A stretch of DNA of 64,000 nt from Hygrocybe punicea (Eukaryota; Basidiomycota; Agaricomycetes; Agaricales; Hygrophoraceae), in contig OY744473.1 in NCBI GenBank assembly GCA_963556145.1, positions 3,472,001 through 3,536,000 of the forward strand, read 5' to 3'. The notes below the pieces were generated by a model. The model saw only the letters and a list, made by a program, of their open reading frames with translations. It did not search any database and was not told the origin of the DNA. The translations under genes were made by a program, and so were the position numbers. Position 1 is the stretch's first letter. Each line of letters begins with the position of its first letter. Shown here piece after piece: positions 31,963-43,968 of this stretch.

Positions 31963-34900
31963 CTCTGTAATTGTGCAATTATCAATGTCTTTGCTTTGAC
32001 ATCTGTTGAGGGACTTCATTGCTTTGTAACCTTTGTGGAGGGGTTGAGACCTTCATCAACAAATCCTTGCTTTGTTTGGGTAAAATTGTACATTGATAAG
32101 GATTATTCAATATGGCTGCCTGTGGAGCTGGACCCTAGTTTGCTTGTTGAGGGGAGGAGCCAGGCACAAGTATCAAAGGGCATCACTGCCATTCGTTTTC
32201 AGGGAAAATGAGTTGGCACCAAGGCCTACCAGCAATACAACAACCGGCTCATCAATGGGAGTTAGTATTGCCTGCTTTGAGTGAAGTAATGGTCTATGAT
32301 CGCAATACAGGATTGTCAAAGGGCATCACTGCCATTGAGATAAAAGGGGTTGGCACCAAGGCTTACCAACAATACAACAACCAGCTCATCAATTGCAGTT
32401 AGTATTGCCTGCTTTGAGTCAAGTAATAGACCACGATGATATCTTTGCTCTCTTTCATTGGCCTGGCTACTTTTCCACCTTGCATCATTTTATGTTTTGC
32501 CTGGTCTTCCTCTCTTCACTTGGCAGCCAGCTAATTGCCTCTGCTTTCGACTTGTGACTTTACCAATTTTCATATTCAACCGACACACACTGTCCCATCT
32601 ACATTGAAATTTCATCCACCCTGCTCATCTCAGTGCAACTCAGTCTCTCATCAGTCATGTTGCACCACCCCCTGCTGCTGTAGTCACCAATCATGAAACC
32701 CCAGCCCCTTGGTCCATTTCTATGTGTCCTTCATTTATATCCTATTTTAATCCTGCTCTTAAATAAAGGAATTGAGACAAGGTGCTAGGCACAAAAATGA
32801 CAGGGGAACACCCAATCCTGCTGCTGACCTTGATCGAGATGGTGGTTCACCCCTTCAAACCTGTTTACTTCCTGTATCACTCATTGCCAGGATGGCAAGA
32901 TCTACACCACTAGCAATGCACCTGCAGTGGTGTGAATGTTCCTCAATTGGTTTTTGTTGTAATACCTGCTTTCCCTCTACTCAGTCAGCCAGACTTGACT
33001 AAGATCACCATTCAGTTACAGTGAGGTTGTGGGTGATCATGGCCCATCATCTCATGCACGGACCCCTTGTCACGTCACAAACACAAATGGTCAACAGCTA
33101 ATAACTTGAGGTAGCTGTAGCTGGTAGCTGGTCATCAGCCTTAGCTTAGCCAGACCTGGGCTAAGCTAAAACAGGCTAGGCTACTGGCTACTAGCCTTAG
33201 CTGTGGTAATACTAGAGCTGGATGTATTATTCCAGGTACTTTGTAATTCAAGGGACCCATCATTGATGCCAACTTGTAAGGCTCCAGGTAAGAATTCCCC
33301 ACCCAGGTCAGTGACATCAATACAGTAGTTGTGTTCAAATTGTTTGTCCAATAATCCATAGGTCTTAACATATTGATGCTCTATGAACACTCCATCCATT
33401 CCATCCTCACCATACATAAGGCAAGCTGCCCCATGATTGCCAATATATATTTAATTTTCAATGATCCCAACTTTCTGCATTCTGAGCAACCAAACAGCAA
33501 CACTATATTGATAACTACAAGTCTGTTGAAGACATTGTAGGACTATCTACACACAAGAAAATGTTTCACTACTGCCCATTATTTCCTGTTGGCCCTCTCA
33601 GCCTTCTTGATACGATCCATGTCCTTCTGCGCAAACTTGAGAATTCGTTTCGCGATTCCAATTGGGATATTGCAAACGGTTGAGAAATGGGTAATAGTCT
33701 CATTAGCAAGGCCTTCACTGGCAAGCTCATGGATGCGCCTGAACCCATTCGCCCGGATGGCATCAGTATACTGGGAAAAATTATCTCCATTGATGCCCCG
33801 AGCACTGGAGTCGAGTGCAGCAAGCCAAGTGGGGATGGCTGGGAAGACATTGGGGATGTCATCGAAATCTATGCTGTCTGAGCTGGGGATGTGCAGCCCA
33901 TCACATCGGGAGCGAGATGATTTTTTGGGTACGGCTGATGGAGGGGTGTACGGGGAATAGTGGTGCCTCGATCCACCATATGGAGGTGGCATCTGAATGA
34001 TGATCGGTTGAGCCGCACTGCTTGTAGCAGCAACTTGAGCAGGTTTCGCATTTACGTGCCGGCGAGAGGAAGCGTCGCCAAGCTTCAACTGGACAGGTGG
34101 CGAGATGGTTGAATCATATGAGCCGTTTGCCTGACGTGGACTACAATGAGTCTCGTTAAGCAATAAATAAATGAGACTCACGAGAAGCATGCCCCAGAGA
34201 CTTAGATCAGTTATTTGTAAGGTGTAGTGATGGCCCTCTGGATATTTGACACAGGGTTTGCCGTCGTGAAGAGGACATTTGAGGTTCTCCGTAATCTCGG
34301 CAATGTAATCGGTGGATGTCTTTGGCACTTTCTTCCCCGATTCGGTGTCGTTCCCACTCTCCTCATCTGTGTCCACTTGTTTCTTCCTCTTGGCCTTCAC
34401 CTTGTCCAAGCATGTAGTCAGTCCAGTACATAGTATTATCAATTGAAATATTACCTTGTCCTTCTTATCATCTGCCCGTCTCTTTCCACCCTTGCGAGAC
34501 GTTTCGCGTTGATCGACGAGAATAACCTGAAATGCCTTCTTTTTACCTTTAGCCTTAGCCATCTGATTCAACTCTGTCTGTGCGGCATCAAATAACGCAG
34601 CAAGGTGAGTCGCTTTGGTGAGTAGGAGAGGTCGCACCTTGGCAGTCCATGTGCTGAACTTATAGGCCACCTCGAGTTTGGAACGCCGAATATCCATCAC
34701 ATCGGCAACCTCGCTACAAAACGTACTCCAAGTGGTGCCGGATGAAAATTTTTGTACGTCGGATGCGGTCCCGATAGGGATATTGAATTCGAGGCAGAGA
34801 GCTTCTGTAAATTAGCGTAAGCATAGGAAATATGTCAATAAAAAACCAAAAAACCTTCGGGTTCAGAATCAGCATCAGAATCTGAGCTGACGACGTCAAA

Positions 34901-35931
34901 TTCTTCATTGCGTTTTGCGTCCACAGCCCCAGCTGGCCCAAGAAGCTCCTTGACAAGGATGTTGACATCGTCGGCGTCTCGCTCGTTGTCAGAGCCAGGA
35001 GGTGGATTGTATACCTCGTCGCGATCTAGCACTTCAACATCCGGCTCCGAGTCGTCTAGTCCGTCGCGCACTTTGTAGGCTGGCGTTGGTTTGGGACGTG
35101 TTCGAGGATGAGGGGGCGTAGGGCTTTTGCCAGCCTCAACTGGCAGGTCCTTAGGGACAGGAGCTGCCCGGTGTGCTTTGGGACCTCGGCTTTGTTTTTG
35201 TCGAGCGTTCCCCATGCAAGTCGCGATGAAGGAGGAAGGATGATCTTTGGCCGTTTCCGCGGTAACACACGATTTGATTTGGCTCTCAAGCAACAAATAT
35301 ATTTATATAAGTACAGTACATGTCTCATATACGAAGGATAGACCAGCCGTGCACAAACAGAATGGATAGATGTTGAGAAAAATGGCTGGAGGTAGATAGT
35401 ATAGTACAGAGGTTCCAAGCCGCCTGTAAAGCCGAGTACTGAGTGTGGTCAGCTTATGGCGACGCATGCACCTGGGGTAGACATACCATGAAAGGTTCCA
35501 TATAGTTCCTGGACAACATCTCTCCACTAGGTAATGCAGATACGCTCACAGCATCAGGGCGGCGTTGGGTGACATCTGGGTTTTCCTACGGTGAAAATTC
35601 AAGTGATTCAGCACAAAAACTACATGGGCATCTGGGCAGGACATACCTGGGTTATTTCGGCCCAATTCCAGCTTGGTATCTCCCCGCGATGCACCAGAAA
35701 TGTTCTCCGAGAGGGTGACAAGGCCCAAATTTTGATCGTGCCCATACTTGAGAAATGGGGCCTGAAAGTTGGTTGTGCACCTGGAGAGGGATGAGGGGAT
35801 GACAGAACAGAAAGAATTAGATGGAAATGTTGAGAATTGGATGAGAAACGGCTCACTGATGTTTCGTGTGCCAGAGTGACAAAATTCGCGTGTTACGTGT
35901 GATGTGACAACCTTTCTGAAAACGGCAATAA
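31962..35931. repeat. Right arm of the giant palindrome
   Basis: This is the mirror of 25711-30675 without the hAT-like insertion. It carries the empty target site CACACGTA (35894-35901, reverse strand) and the CpG-containing flank CGCG at 35887-35890 that reads CACA-type in the left arm. Homology ends near 35931. Confidence 0.9.
33579..35215 (-). CDS. Intact gene of unknown function, right palindrome copy
   Basis: This is an identical mirror copy of the gene at 27422-29058 (start codon at 35215, stop at 33579-33581), with the same introns (34805-34854, about 34402-34456, 34131-34181). The upstream 0.7 kb is also identical, so both copies should have the same proximal promoter. Only the far upstream differs, because the left copy has the hAT-like element about 690 bp before its start. 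Confidence 0.7.
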
Positions 35932-36444
35932 GACAAATTAAGTAATATTGAGTTTTCCTGAAGTTGCCATGGCGGAGTTGCCGCCTTGGCTGCGATCGAG
36001 AGCCCGTGCGCCTCTCCCTCCGTCTTACTCCGGGATCCACTCCCCGTGTTTCAGTTTCAGTTTTCAACTCATATACCCAGGAAGGAGACCTCCTTTCATA
36101 CAGGAATTCCCGTCTCCTTCCAGGGTAAGATTACTTACTCTGTTAACCACTCTTAACAAATATTCCCCATTTCGTAGCTTATGGTTTTTTGGTCTTTCCG
36201 CCCGAAATATACAATAATTAATTAGCACCTTAACCGTGACGCGTTGCAAGGCAATGCAAGCTGCTTAATAAATCCCATTGGCACTCATTTTCGACTACCA
36301 CCTTACTGCCACACGCAGCTACCCACAACTTTGAACTTCCCGGTGTTACCGTTCCATCAATAGCTGCAGTCATCGACATTACACGCTTATGACCCATGAG
36401 AGGGATGCGCTGGTGAATTTACTCTCTAATCGCTCAGTGGAATT
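35932..36444. promoter_or_regulatory. Interval upstream of the ATPase gene
   Basis: No gene is seen. A short inverted repeat (GGAAGGAGAC...GTCTCCTTCC, about 36082-36120) and the dispersed-repeat word at 35935-35962 occupy the first part. An inverted CCAAT box (ATTGG, about 36277-36281) lies about 165 bp before the start codon at 36445. It is the only promoter-like element I can point to. Confidence 0.35.
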
Positions 36445-39400
36445 ATGGTGCTGATCACTCATCCGATTCCGCAGTGGGAGAGCGGTCACGACGAAACTGT
36501 CGAAGTAAACCAACGCGCTTTAATAGACAAGGTTCTTGCTCGCTACTCCGGAGAGTTCACTGGTGAGTTGTCTGGTTCCCTTCTGCTTCAGAGTGACATG
36601 AAGCTGAAATAGGAATTCTCGCAAAGTATTTCGGGAACTCTTACAGAATTCGGATGATGCACAGTCCAAGGCAGTCGAGATTCATTTCCGAACAGAATTT
36701 TTTTTAAACAAACGGATCGGGAAGCAACCCGAATATAGCCTTACGGAGAATGCCAAGGACATTCTTCCTGACTTGAAGACCACACTTGTATGTATTTATA
36801 TCAAATTCCCTGGATCGACTAACAGTTCGTCAGGTACATCAATGGACTTTCAAAAACAATGGAATGGTCTTCCGAGATGAGGATTGGGGTCGATTGAAGA
36901 AGATTGGTTCAGTACTGTTCAATTCTGCTTGACCCTCCAGCGTTCTAATGTCTTCCCTCACAGCTGAAGGTAACCCTGATGAAGAAAAGATTGGCGCTTT
37001 TGGAGTTGGTAATTACTCTGCTCCCTTCCGTGGTTCTGCGTAACCTCTCCTTCCCAGGATTTTACAGCTTATTCTCCGTTACGGAAGAACCGTTCGTGAC
37101 ATCTGGCGGTATGGTCGCTCCACTACTTTGTCTGCTTAGCTCCTCACTCGAAATTTTGCAGGTCAATGGATGGGTTTCTATTGGAAAGACAAAAGGGATC
37201 AAGTGAAGAAGCTCATCAAATTTTATCCATTCCTTGCTCATTGCTAATTACCCAGTTATTCGCTCGTCGAGGTGAGCTTCCTAAACCAGATTCCAACAAT
37301 CACGACCCATGGACGTCCTTCGAAATGACACTTCGTGAGGCAACTCCCATTCCTGGCGCCTTTGATTTTACCCGCTTTTTGGCCTCGTCTATCACCTTTA
37401 TGGCGCATCTATCGGAAGTTAGCGTGTTCATCGACGACAAACGTCTCGCAAGGTTGACAAAAGCTTCTGGCATTCCCCAGGCAGTCAAGATCCCGAATGG
37501 TTTACGAAGTTCTAGTCCCCTTGGCGTTATGAACGTGACGGACGTGAAAACTACCCGTTTGTATCTGCGGACTTCTATATATCCATTTCATCACTGGATT
37601 GCTCATACTTGTCTCCAGCTTTGCATATCAAGACAGAAGTTATGCGGTGGGTTTACTCCGCAGGATCTGAAAAACGTTCACCCCCTGTTATCAAGCACAC
37701 CAAGCCGTCGAACCGTGGGGCTTTCTTTTCTTCGCTTTTCTCCAATCTTTCAGGAGGGAGTACCCCCCAACGAAGTGTAGTCGCGCTGCCAATAGAACCG
37801 GTCGAAGAAGAAGACCCTTTGACAGTACATGAAACAAGTGTGGTATTGTCGATATTCTCGGCGAATGTCAACGTTCAGCTGGATAAGAAATTAGCTGCTG
37901 AGCTTCATAGATCTACGAAGAAGAATCCTCCGAGCAAGCTCAAGTACGAACTCATCTATGTCAGTGACGACTTCTTTTCCTTGGATATTATCAATACATG
38001 ACCGGTAAATTTACTGCGTTTCTTTCTCCAGACTGCCAAGGACGAGTATGATGCGAGCACGAAAGAAGATGTGAAGCAACCATTTGCAACCGGGAGTGTG
38101 TTCCAAGGCCTTCGTGCGGACCTCGACGGGTGAGCAATGAGGGCCATTGTGAGCGTAACAAACGTTAAGATTTCTGTAGGGCAGGCTCTGCTCGCATCTT
38201 TATCGTGAGCGTCGCCTGACACTGGCACCGGTTCTGTCCGTGACCAAGCTTTCTTCCAGGGTCATGCAACAGCCCAAACTACCGGACTTGGTGGCCATAT
38301 GGCGGCACGATTTATCCCAACTGTTGAACGTGAATCCATAGATTTGGTGTAAGCTTAAATTCAGACCAAAATGTCAGTTTATAAAACATTGACTATTATA
38401 CAGAGATCGTAACGTCGCTGGTAAGGCACAGATATGTGACTGATACAATAGGTCTCACTTTTGCGACACACAGTGTGGAATCAGGAGCTCCTTTACGTTG
38501 GAGGATTCATCGCTCGTGCTGCATATGAATTAGAACTTGCCACTATTCGGGATCTTTGGGAAGGCGCTTCTCCTCCGTCCGACTTTATGGCTGGTCCCAA
38601 ACCCGAACTCCAAGAGTGGTTTAGAAAACGGTCGTTGCACGCCCTTCAATTTTTCACTTTTCATCCGTCCACCCCTTCAGCTGAAGTGTCGAAGCTTTTG
38701 GGAGCTGCCTTCTTTTCGAGTCGAACTGACCAGTCTTTTCCTATCATATCCACTGCAGGAGTACGTGACGCATCGGAAGTGCGCTTACCGGACCAAACTT
38801 TTGCCACCTTTCTAAAGCAATTGCCGGTACTCCCCAATGAAGTGTTGACGAGCGCTCAATTGATGATCTCGGCTCTACAAAATCGAGGATTGATCAAGGC
38901 CATCACTTTCACTGATGTCCTGAACGAGCTGCGCTCGAGGCCACTTGGGGAAGATGAGATGGTTGCCTGTCTACGGTGGTGGATAGACGTGAACAATCAG
39001 GGAGATAAGAACTCGAACCTTCTGGCCATACGGACGGAACTTCTGAACGCTGCCGTACTGTCCATTGGGATTGTCGGTAGCCCAGAAGAGAGAATAATGC
39101 CTCTGTCTATGGTCAAGATGTTCATCAATCCTAAGAATACGTTCGTATACCTTGATGGCCCACTACCTGACCACGTCCTACCGCTCAGTGTCACCAAATC
39201 GCTCCCTGCCGACTCTCTTACGCAACTTTTTCCATGGACCGAACTCTCAATCGTTGATTGGTTGAAGCATTTGACCAACCCCGCCGTGGGAGCTGCAGAC
39301 GCTGAATATGACATCAATCGATCAGCACAATGGGCGGAACGTGTACTCGCCAATCTTGCTCGTTCATGGCCATCGCTCTCCAATGTCACGAAAGATCAGC

Positions 39401-42400
39401 TGGTGGCACTACTCAAGGACCAAACATGCATACCCACCTCAGCTGGGCTGAAGATACCCGAACATGCCTATTTTGCCAATGCCAACATCTTCAACGACCT
39501 TCCTATAGCGAAGTTTCCTTCGGGAATGGCGGTGAAGGGCCCAATTGAGAGAGTTTTACTGGCTTTGGGTGTGCGGAAACATGTCGATCTTCAGGTTGTC
39601 TTTGATAGGTGCGCGACTTATTGAGAGAGTCTCATGAGATTGTTCTGATCATTTTTGGCTGATGCTAAATTTGGATTTATTCTGCCCAAAGAATGATCAA
39701 AACTGGCGATTGGACTATTGCAGAATTGATAAAGTACTTGGTGGCGGTTCGTTCCACTCTGAATGAGGAGGAAATGCAACGGCTTCGGATGACTCCGGCG
39801 TTCTCGTGCGAAAGTCGCGGCGTTGATCAGCAGCAGAAGATAATTCGACGTAAAGCACAGGACCTGTACGAACCGTTGGATATTTTCCGTCACTTGAATC
39901 TCCCGATTATTGATTGGGGAACCACCAAATGGCGTGGGACGTCTGAGGAAGGTCAGTCGGTGACACATCATAGCGACGTTGGTCCATAGACGAGGTTTCT
40001 TTCAGCAAAATTTCTGTTTCAACTTGGTTTACGACGTTTCCCTCCCTTGGATGTGATTATTAACCTCTGTGCCGGTCCCGATGAAACTGTCCGACATATC
40101 GCACTCAAGTATTTCTTGGATAATATCTTAACCCGGTACCCTCATTACGATCCCATGAACTTTGCCGACATTGCGTTTATCCCTTCAAACTCTCGCTTGG
40201 GGACACCGAAAGAGGTTCGTACCCCCCGGAATTAGTAGAGCCTCCTCATGTCTTAATTATTTCACTGCCTAGGTGTTTGCAAATATCGAATGGGCCAATT
40301 TGGGGCTTCTAGTCGCGCATCCCATCATTCATCAGGAAGCGGTCATGAAGCTGAAGCTCAAGGCACATCCTCCACCTTCATTATTGGTTGATCTACTTTC
40401 GACAACTCCTCCTCAAAACGACGCTGAAGCTCGGAAATGGTTCGGAATGTTGGCGGGTCGTGTCACTGGTATGTTTTTTTTTGTCGAATTGCGAGTCTGT
40501 GGATTGTATCCATTACTTCCCCAGAATTCTCTCCTGAACAGCTTGATCAACTTTCTCAAATGCGCATGGTACCCATCAGTGCCCGTCACAGCAAAATTGA
40601 GCAGGGTAATACTGTTAGGTGGCTGCCTCCTAACCAGTGTTACTTTGGTGGCGATTCTCAAGCTAAATTTCGATCCGAACTGTTTGTCTTCGTTGATTTT
40701 GGTGCACTCGCCAACACCTTCCTGAGCGCCTGCGGTACCAAGCGCGAGCCTTCTGTTGAAGAAGTCGCCCGGATTCTATTGGCAGATCCACGCAAATTTT
40801 ACGAGCTGACTAACGGACGGGACAGGTAAGCTTCCAACTTGAAATTGTTGGGATTGTCAAATAATGGATGTCAAGTTTCCTGGTTGAACTTCGTAACATT
40901 GCGGTGAATATTCGGCTTATTTCTACGACCACACTGAACAAAATGAAGAGGGCACCTATATTATTGGGCATCCAGCGTAAAATGAGGAATACTCCAGACA
41001 GTCAGGTATCAAACTCTATGGACTTCGATGAAGATGACTGGGAAATGCAGTATGATTTGAGGAGACCAGAACAGATCATTATCGCGGATGACCCAAATGC
41101 GTATCAAGTTTTCGGTGATGCCATATTTACCGCGCCCCAGGAGGATATTCTTGAAGGTCAGCTTCTTTTTCGTGGAATTGTAACATTTGCGGTTTGGCTC
41201 AACCCGCAAAATGTAGGTTTTTATCAGGTGCTAGGTTCCCGACGGCTCAGTTCCCTGGTGAGAGAAGAGTACAAGACTTCCGCTGAACTCCAGGACTCCA
41301 CAATGGCGGGAGAAGTTAGGTCTTTGATATTAGAGAGACTACCACTTTTCCTCCATGAACACACTCACGCTCGGACCCGGGTATCCTTTGCGTGGTTGAA
41401 TTCTGGCAGTAATTTCATCGTGAAAACTTTTGGAAACCTCACTGTAACCAAGTCTCTGAATCATGGCGAGATTCGCTTGTCTCGAATCCAAGACGCATCA
41501 GCTGTCGCTAAGCGGATCGGCTACGGGGCCATTCACTTATGGTTGGCTAATGCCCAGCTGGATATGTACGAGTAAGTCCCAAGATAGCAAACCACGACCA
41601 ACCATCATGTTTATATCAATTTTAGGGTGGCAACATCGTTATGTCGTCTCATTTTCGACTCCCCGAAAGCTAGCGACACTCTCTTGCTTATGACAATTCT
41701 TACTACGGACCTTCGTGCTTTGAAGAGGAGAGGTTATAACGGTAAATTATATTACCAAGTATACCGCCCAAGAACTTTGATATAACAAACGTACCTCAGT
41801 CAACAGGATATTGAGGCAGCAGAAAGCTGAAAGGCAGGCTGCGGAAGAATCTTCTCGACTGCAAGCCGAGAATACTGCTCTGATTTCGAGGCCCGTCGAT
41901 GATGAAAAAAGCGACTTCGACTCGGACGCTTTTGTTGGCCCAACAGCTGATACACAGAAAAATAGCAATCAGTCACGATCCCCAACCTTAATCCAAAACT
42001 GGAAGCGTAAAATTGGCGCCACGATCAACACAAACAATTCTTCTTTCTCACAAAAAGTCGACCCTCCTGCAGTACCCGTACACGCTCGACCTAGTAGCCG
42101 TCAGCAGAATCTGGCCGTGACGCCCTTATGCAACATCTGTACGCATCTCATTTATTACATTTGGCTGTATCACCAACAAAGCTTTACCAGCGTCAAACAT
42201 TGACCAAGCCATTAAAGCCTGTACTCAAGAAACGAGGCATTTATTACGCAACAGAGAACAGATGCAGCAGGTCAAAGAGTCGCTCAACGAGGGATATTGT
42301 GATATCTCAGGGCGCGTGGGCGATCTCACTTTGATAGGTTTGTGCAGCGTGTTTACCCCAACCAAAGGGCTCATCATCTTGTAGGAACAATGGGGGTCGT

Positions 42401-42981
42401 TCAAATCTATGCATCTCGAGGTAAGATTGGGTTTTTGGTCCTTAGATCTGATACATCACAATTAGCACAGAAGTACCAGAACCCAAGACAATCTTGACCC
42501 TGAAACATGACACGTTAGCTCGATTTATTTATATAATGAAACCCTTGGCACAGGTCTACAAGCTGCCTTTAACGACGCTGCACATTTTCTACGATGCCAC
42601 GGGGCATTCAATTGCGTTCAACCGGAACGCCAGCATATTCCTGAACTTGCGATACTTTGAGGCATGGCGTGAGTGAAGTGATCATTGTCGGCAACCACTT
42701 ACGCTGAGCAATAACAACTGTTTAGATGATGAAGATGTGCGGAAGGGCACTTTGACTTCCGCCTATACCTCGTGGTATGGCGCTGTCTGATGCTTATTTA
42801 TTTTTAGATCCATTAAATGCATGAATCTTACAGGTTTTTCACCCTTGCTCATGAAATAGCTCATAATTTGGTGCAGCCGCATAATTCAGAACACGAATTC
42901 TATTTTTCAGCCATCTGCGAAAAGTATGTAATGGACTTTGGAAAACTACTCTCTGGGGCGCAGATCGGCGTGGCAATATGA
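36445..42981 (+). CDS. HSP90/sacsin-type ATPase-domain protein with C-terminal HEXXH (DUF3684-like)
   Basis: This is a long multi-exon host gene. Verified introns near the start are 36563-36626, 36788-36833, 36907-36963 and 37009-37057. The N-terminus (MVLITHPIPQWESG) leads to the GHKL ATPase signature: FRELLQNSDDA (residues about 41-51, Glu and Asn of motif I) and IGAFGVGFYSLFSV (about 126-139). A long alpha-rich body follows (FLASSITFMAHLSEVSVFIDD; VWNQELLYVGGFIARAAYELELATIRDLW; WFRKRSLHALQFFTFHPS), matching the fungal DUF3684 type. Next come a Ser-rich, acidic linker with a coiled-coil-like QQKAERQAAEESSRLQAEN (41811 on), then EPKTILTLKHDT and WFFTLAHEIAHN (HEIAH at 42850-42864) with HNSEHEFYFSAICE 43 residues from the end. 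The ATPase is HSP90/sacsin-like, suggesting chaperone-type action. The peptidase motif could be functional or coincidental. No stop interrupts the joined exons. Confidence 0.8.
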
Positions 42982-43241
42982 ACTTCGGACAATTATGGAA
43001 ACCTATGGAAACCGAGACTGACCTGCTCAAAAACCGTGACACAATGTGTGATAGCTGAAGGCAATAGTGTATGGACCCCATGTACTTTTTCTTTATCAAT
43101 GTACATAATGTCTATTACTATATTCACAAGTCTCTTTTTGTAGTTGCAAGGTCATGATTCTAATATACATGGTGAAATTCTCAAAAGCATTGTGAATAGT
43201 TTAACTACACTGGCACATAAGTTTATGGATGTGCTACTTTT

Positions 43242-43458
43242 CTGCAAATATGAAGGGATTTGTAAATTTGACATAATCCAATAATTGTTAAGAAAGTTAG
43301 CAAACTCCAAAAATTCATTCCAAATCAAGCAATGATTGCCATTTATAGAAATAAAGGGTTCAATATTTTATGAATTTGTTGAGTCAACAAACCATCTTAC
43401 AAATTATTAATATGTTTATGGATTATTTTAGTGTATACAAATCCCTTGATGTTTGCAG
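43242..43458. mobile_element. 217-bp MITE in the left arm of the long-TIR element
   Basis: The termini CTGCAAATATGAAGGGATT and (other strand) CTGCAAACATCAAGGGATT match with two differences over 23 bp. The right arm of the host element reads from GTGCTACTTTTC directly to AGTAATTAGA (about 46545-46570, reverse strand), giving an empty site. Confidence 0.7.
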
Positions 43459-43664
43459 TGTAAGTAATTAGAATATGATAAAATAATGGGGAAAGGGCCA
43501 GAAGGCACAGGAATGACTAAGAAAGGTTGGAAGGGGCAGGAAAGGTTATGGGAGGGTGCAAGAGGAAGTCAGGGAGGTTTAGAGGGGGAAGGGAGGGCCA
43601 AAGTGCAGGGAAGGGCAGAGGTGGGCTCAGGTGGGCTCAGGGGGAGGCCATGCAAGGGTGTGAG

Positions 43665-43968
43665 AGGCCAGGTAGTGTATTGCATGGGTATGGGTAAACC
43701 TGCAGGTTTTGCCACGGGTATAGCCTCAGGTACAGGCACAGGCACAGATTCCTGGACCCACCAGCTCTTTTTGAAGCCCTGGATCATCCAAATTGGTCAA
43801 GTATTGAGCTAGATATACTTAAAATACTTTACTCTTGTATTTGAAGCATATCAAGCATATCCAGGGCTTAAAATGACAGGTGAACCTGCAGGTATTGTAC
43901 CAACAGGTGCAGGTATGGGTACAGCTAAAAATACCTGGGGGTTACCCATGCAATACACTAAGGACAGG
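43665..43968. mobile_element. 288-bp hAT-type MITE
   Basis: Termini TAGTGTATTGCATGGGTA at 43673 and its complement ending at 43960 are flanked by AGGCCAGG (43665-43672) and AGGACAGG (43961-43968), an 8-bp duplication with one mismatch. TAGTG fits the hAT YARNG terminus. The interior has CCTGCAGGT and ACAGGCACAGG words and no gene. Confidence 0.75.

Noticed and set aside
35546..36067. 173-residue minus-strand ORF starting in unique sequence and running into the right palindrome arm
   Set aside because: It fuses unrelated sequence across the arm boundary near 35931. The mirrored part has no gene-like features in the left arm.
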